This document shows, piece by piece, positions 5,988-6,471 of a stretch of 6,471 nucleotides of DNA; within the stretch, counting starts at the first letter, position 1, and each line of letters begins with the position of its first letter. The notes under the pieces are model-generated. The model was not told the DNA's origin, made no database searches, and saw only the letters and a program-made list of their open reading frames with translations. Made by a program: the position numbers and the translations under genes. Source of the DNA: Candidatus Omnitrophota bacterium. GTDB lineage: Bacteria > Omnitrophota > Gorgyraeia > DTHP01. The stretch covers positions 1 through 6,471 of the forward strand of contig JAMWCG010000054.1 in the NCBI GenBank assembly GCA_023818555.1, read 5' to 3'.

Positions 5988-6471
5988 ATGGAAAAGATAA
6001 AAGTTGGGGTGATTGGTGTAGGTAAATTGGGTTATATCCATGCTCGGGTTTATTCTGAGATGAAAGATGTAGAATTGGTAGGGGTTTGTGACATAAATCA
6101 AGAAAAGGCAAAAAAGGTTGCCCAAGAATTAAAAACAGAGTTCTATTTTGACTATCGCGAAATAATCCCTTATGTAGATGCGGTAAGCATTGCGGTCCCC
6201 ACCAGTCTCCATTACCCTATTGGTAAAGAATTTTTGAAAAACGGAGTTCACTGTTTAATTGAGAAACCCCTTGCCATCAATCTAAAAGAGGCAAAAGGAC
6301 TCCTTAAAATAGCCGAGGGAAAAAAATCTATCCTACAGGTAGGACATATTGAGCGTTTTAATCCTGCCATCCAGACTATACTGAAACTCCCCGGGGAACC
6401 GCGTTTTATTGAATGCCATCGTTTGGGTAATTTTAGTCCCCGGGTAAAAGATGTGGGAGTGGTTTTGGATT
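5988..6471 (+). CDS. Gfo/Idh/MocA-family dehydrogenase, probably GnnA-like UDP-GlcNAc 3-dehydrogenase; 3' end cut by window edge
   Basis: This is an NAD(P)-dependent sugar dehydrogenase, of which 161 residues are visible out of about 310-340 for the family. The N-terminal Rossmann fold begins at VGVIGVGKLG (6-15; GxGxxG at 10-15), with acidic CDIN (34-37) ending the second strand. AVPTSLHY follows at 69-76, then IEKPLA (91-96) with the catalytic-type Lys93, and VGHIERFNPA (118-127). The VGHIERFNPA stretch and the later ECHRLGNFSPR (142-152) and DVGVVLD resemble, from memory, GnnA proteins. GnnA oxidises UDP-GlcNAc at C3 so that GnnB can install an amine, giving amide-linked lipid A. The LPS genes across the divergent region are consistent with that, but the subfamily call is inference; another sugar dehydrogenase is possible. 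ATG at 5988 is the first usable start, because in-frame TAA TAA lies at 5973-5978. There is no clear Shine-Dalgarno, and a TATAAT ends only 11 bases before the ATG. Confidence 0.9.
   Translation, partial: MEKIKVGVIGVGKLGYIHARVYSEMKDVELVGVCDINQEKAKKVAQELKTEFYFDYREIIPYVDAVSIAVPTSLHYPIGKEFLKNGVHCLIEKPLAINLKEAKGLLKIAEGKKSILQVGHIERFNPAIQTILKLPGEPRFIECHRLGNFSPRVKDVGVVLD

Noticed and set aside
5920..6111. Minus-strand 63-codon open frame spanning the divergent intergenic region and the dehydrogenase start
   Set aside because: It overlaps the start and Rossmann motif of a well-supported gene on the other strand, has no Shine-Dalgarno and resembles nothing.
1..6471. A novel defence, mobile or biosynthetic system
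   Set aside because: All six genes belong to well-known housekeeping or envelope families, and no CRISPR, insertion sequence, toxin-antitoxin pair, tRNA or long repeat is visible.

Overview
The window looks like a chromosomal segment from a Gram-negative (LPS-making) bacterium. Four consecutive genes encode enzymes for the inner-core sugars of lipopolysaccharide: heptose and Kdo (3-deoxy-D-manno-octulosonate). A fifth encodes an oxygen-independent, vitamin B12-dependent ribonucleotide reductase, which suits an anaerobe or a versatile deep lineage. The metal-type Kdo8P synthase, the heptose kinase without its usual fused partner domain, and the tightly overlapping small-genome style argue against an enterobacterium. 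An uncultured Gram-negative lineage such as Omnitrophota is plausible, but this is a weak impression, not a demonstrated assignment.

Layout: everything from 5788 down to 1 reads on the minus strand. First comes nrdJ (5788-3524), with a near-consensus promoter, a short leader and a strong Shine-Dalgarno sequence. After a 92-nt gap follows a compact LPS-core cluster: heptose-7-phosphate kinase (3431-2382), kdsB (2416-1685), kdsA (1700-873) and kdsD (from 891, running off the left edge). Each neighbouring pair overlaps (35, 16 and 19 nt), so the four are almost certainly one transcript with coupled translation. The gap before the cluster carries a candidate extended -10 promoter overlapped by a 15-bp Fur-like dyad. 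There is no intrinsic terminator after nrdJ, so read-through into the cluster is also possible.

On the right, a 199-nt intergenic region separates nrdJ from a divergent plus-strand gene (5988 to the right edge). It encodes a Gfo/Idh/MocA-type dehydrogenase resembling GnnA, the UDP-GlcNAc 3-dehydrogenase used to make amide-linked lipid A. If so, it also belongs to envelope synthesis.

How the genes work together: KdsD makes D-arabinose 5-phosphate. KdsA condenses it with phosphoenolpyruvate to Kdo 8-phosphate. A KdsC phosphatase (not in view) would release Kdo, and KdsB activates it as CMP-Kdo. The heptose kinase feeds nucleotide-heptose synthesis for the next inner-core sugar. I see no RNA gene, mobile element, CRISPR array or clearly novel system. 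The most interesting items are regulatory (the Fur-like dyad, a NrdR-like box, a very short leader on the divergent gene) and the long coding overlaps.
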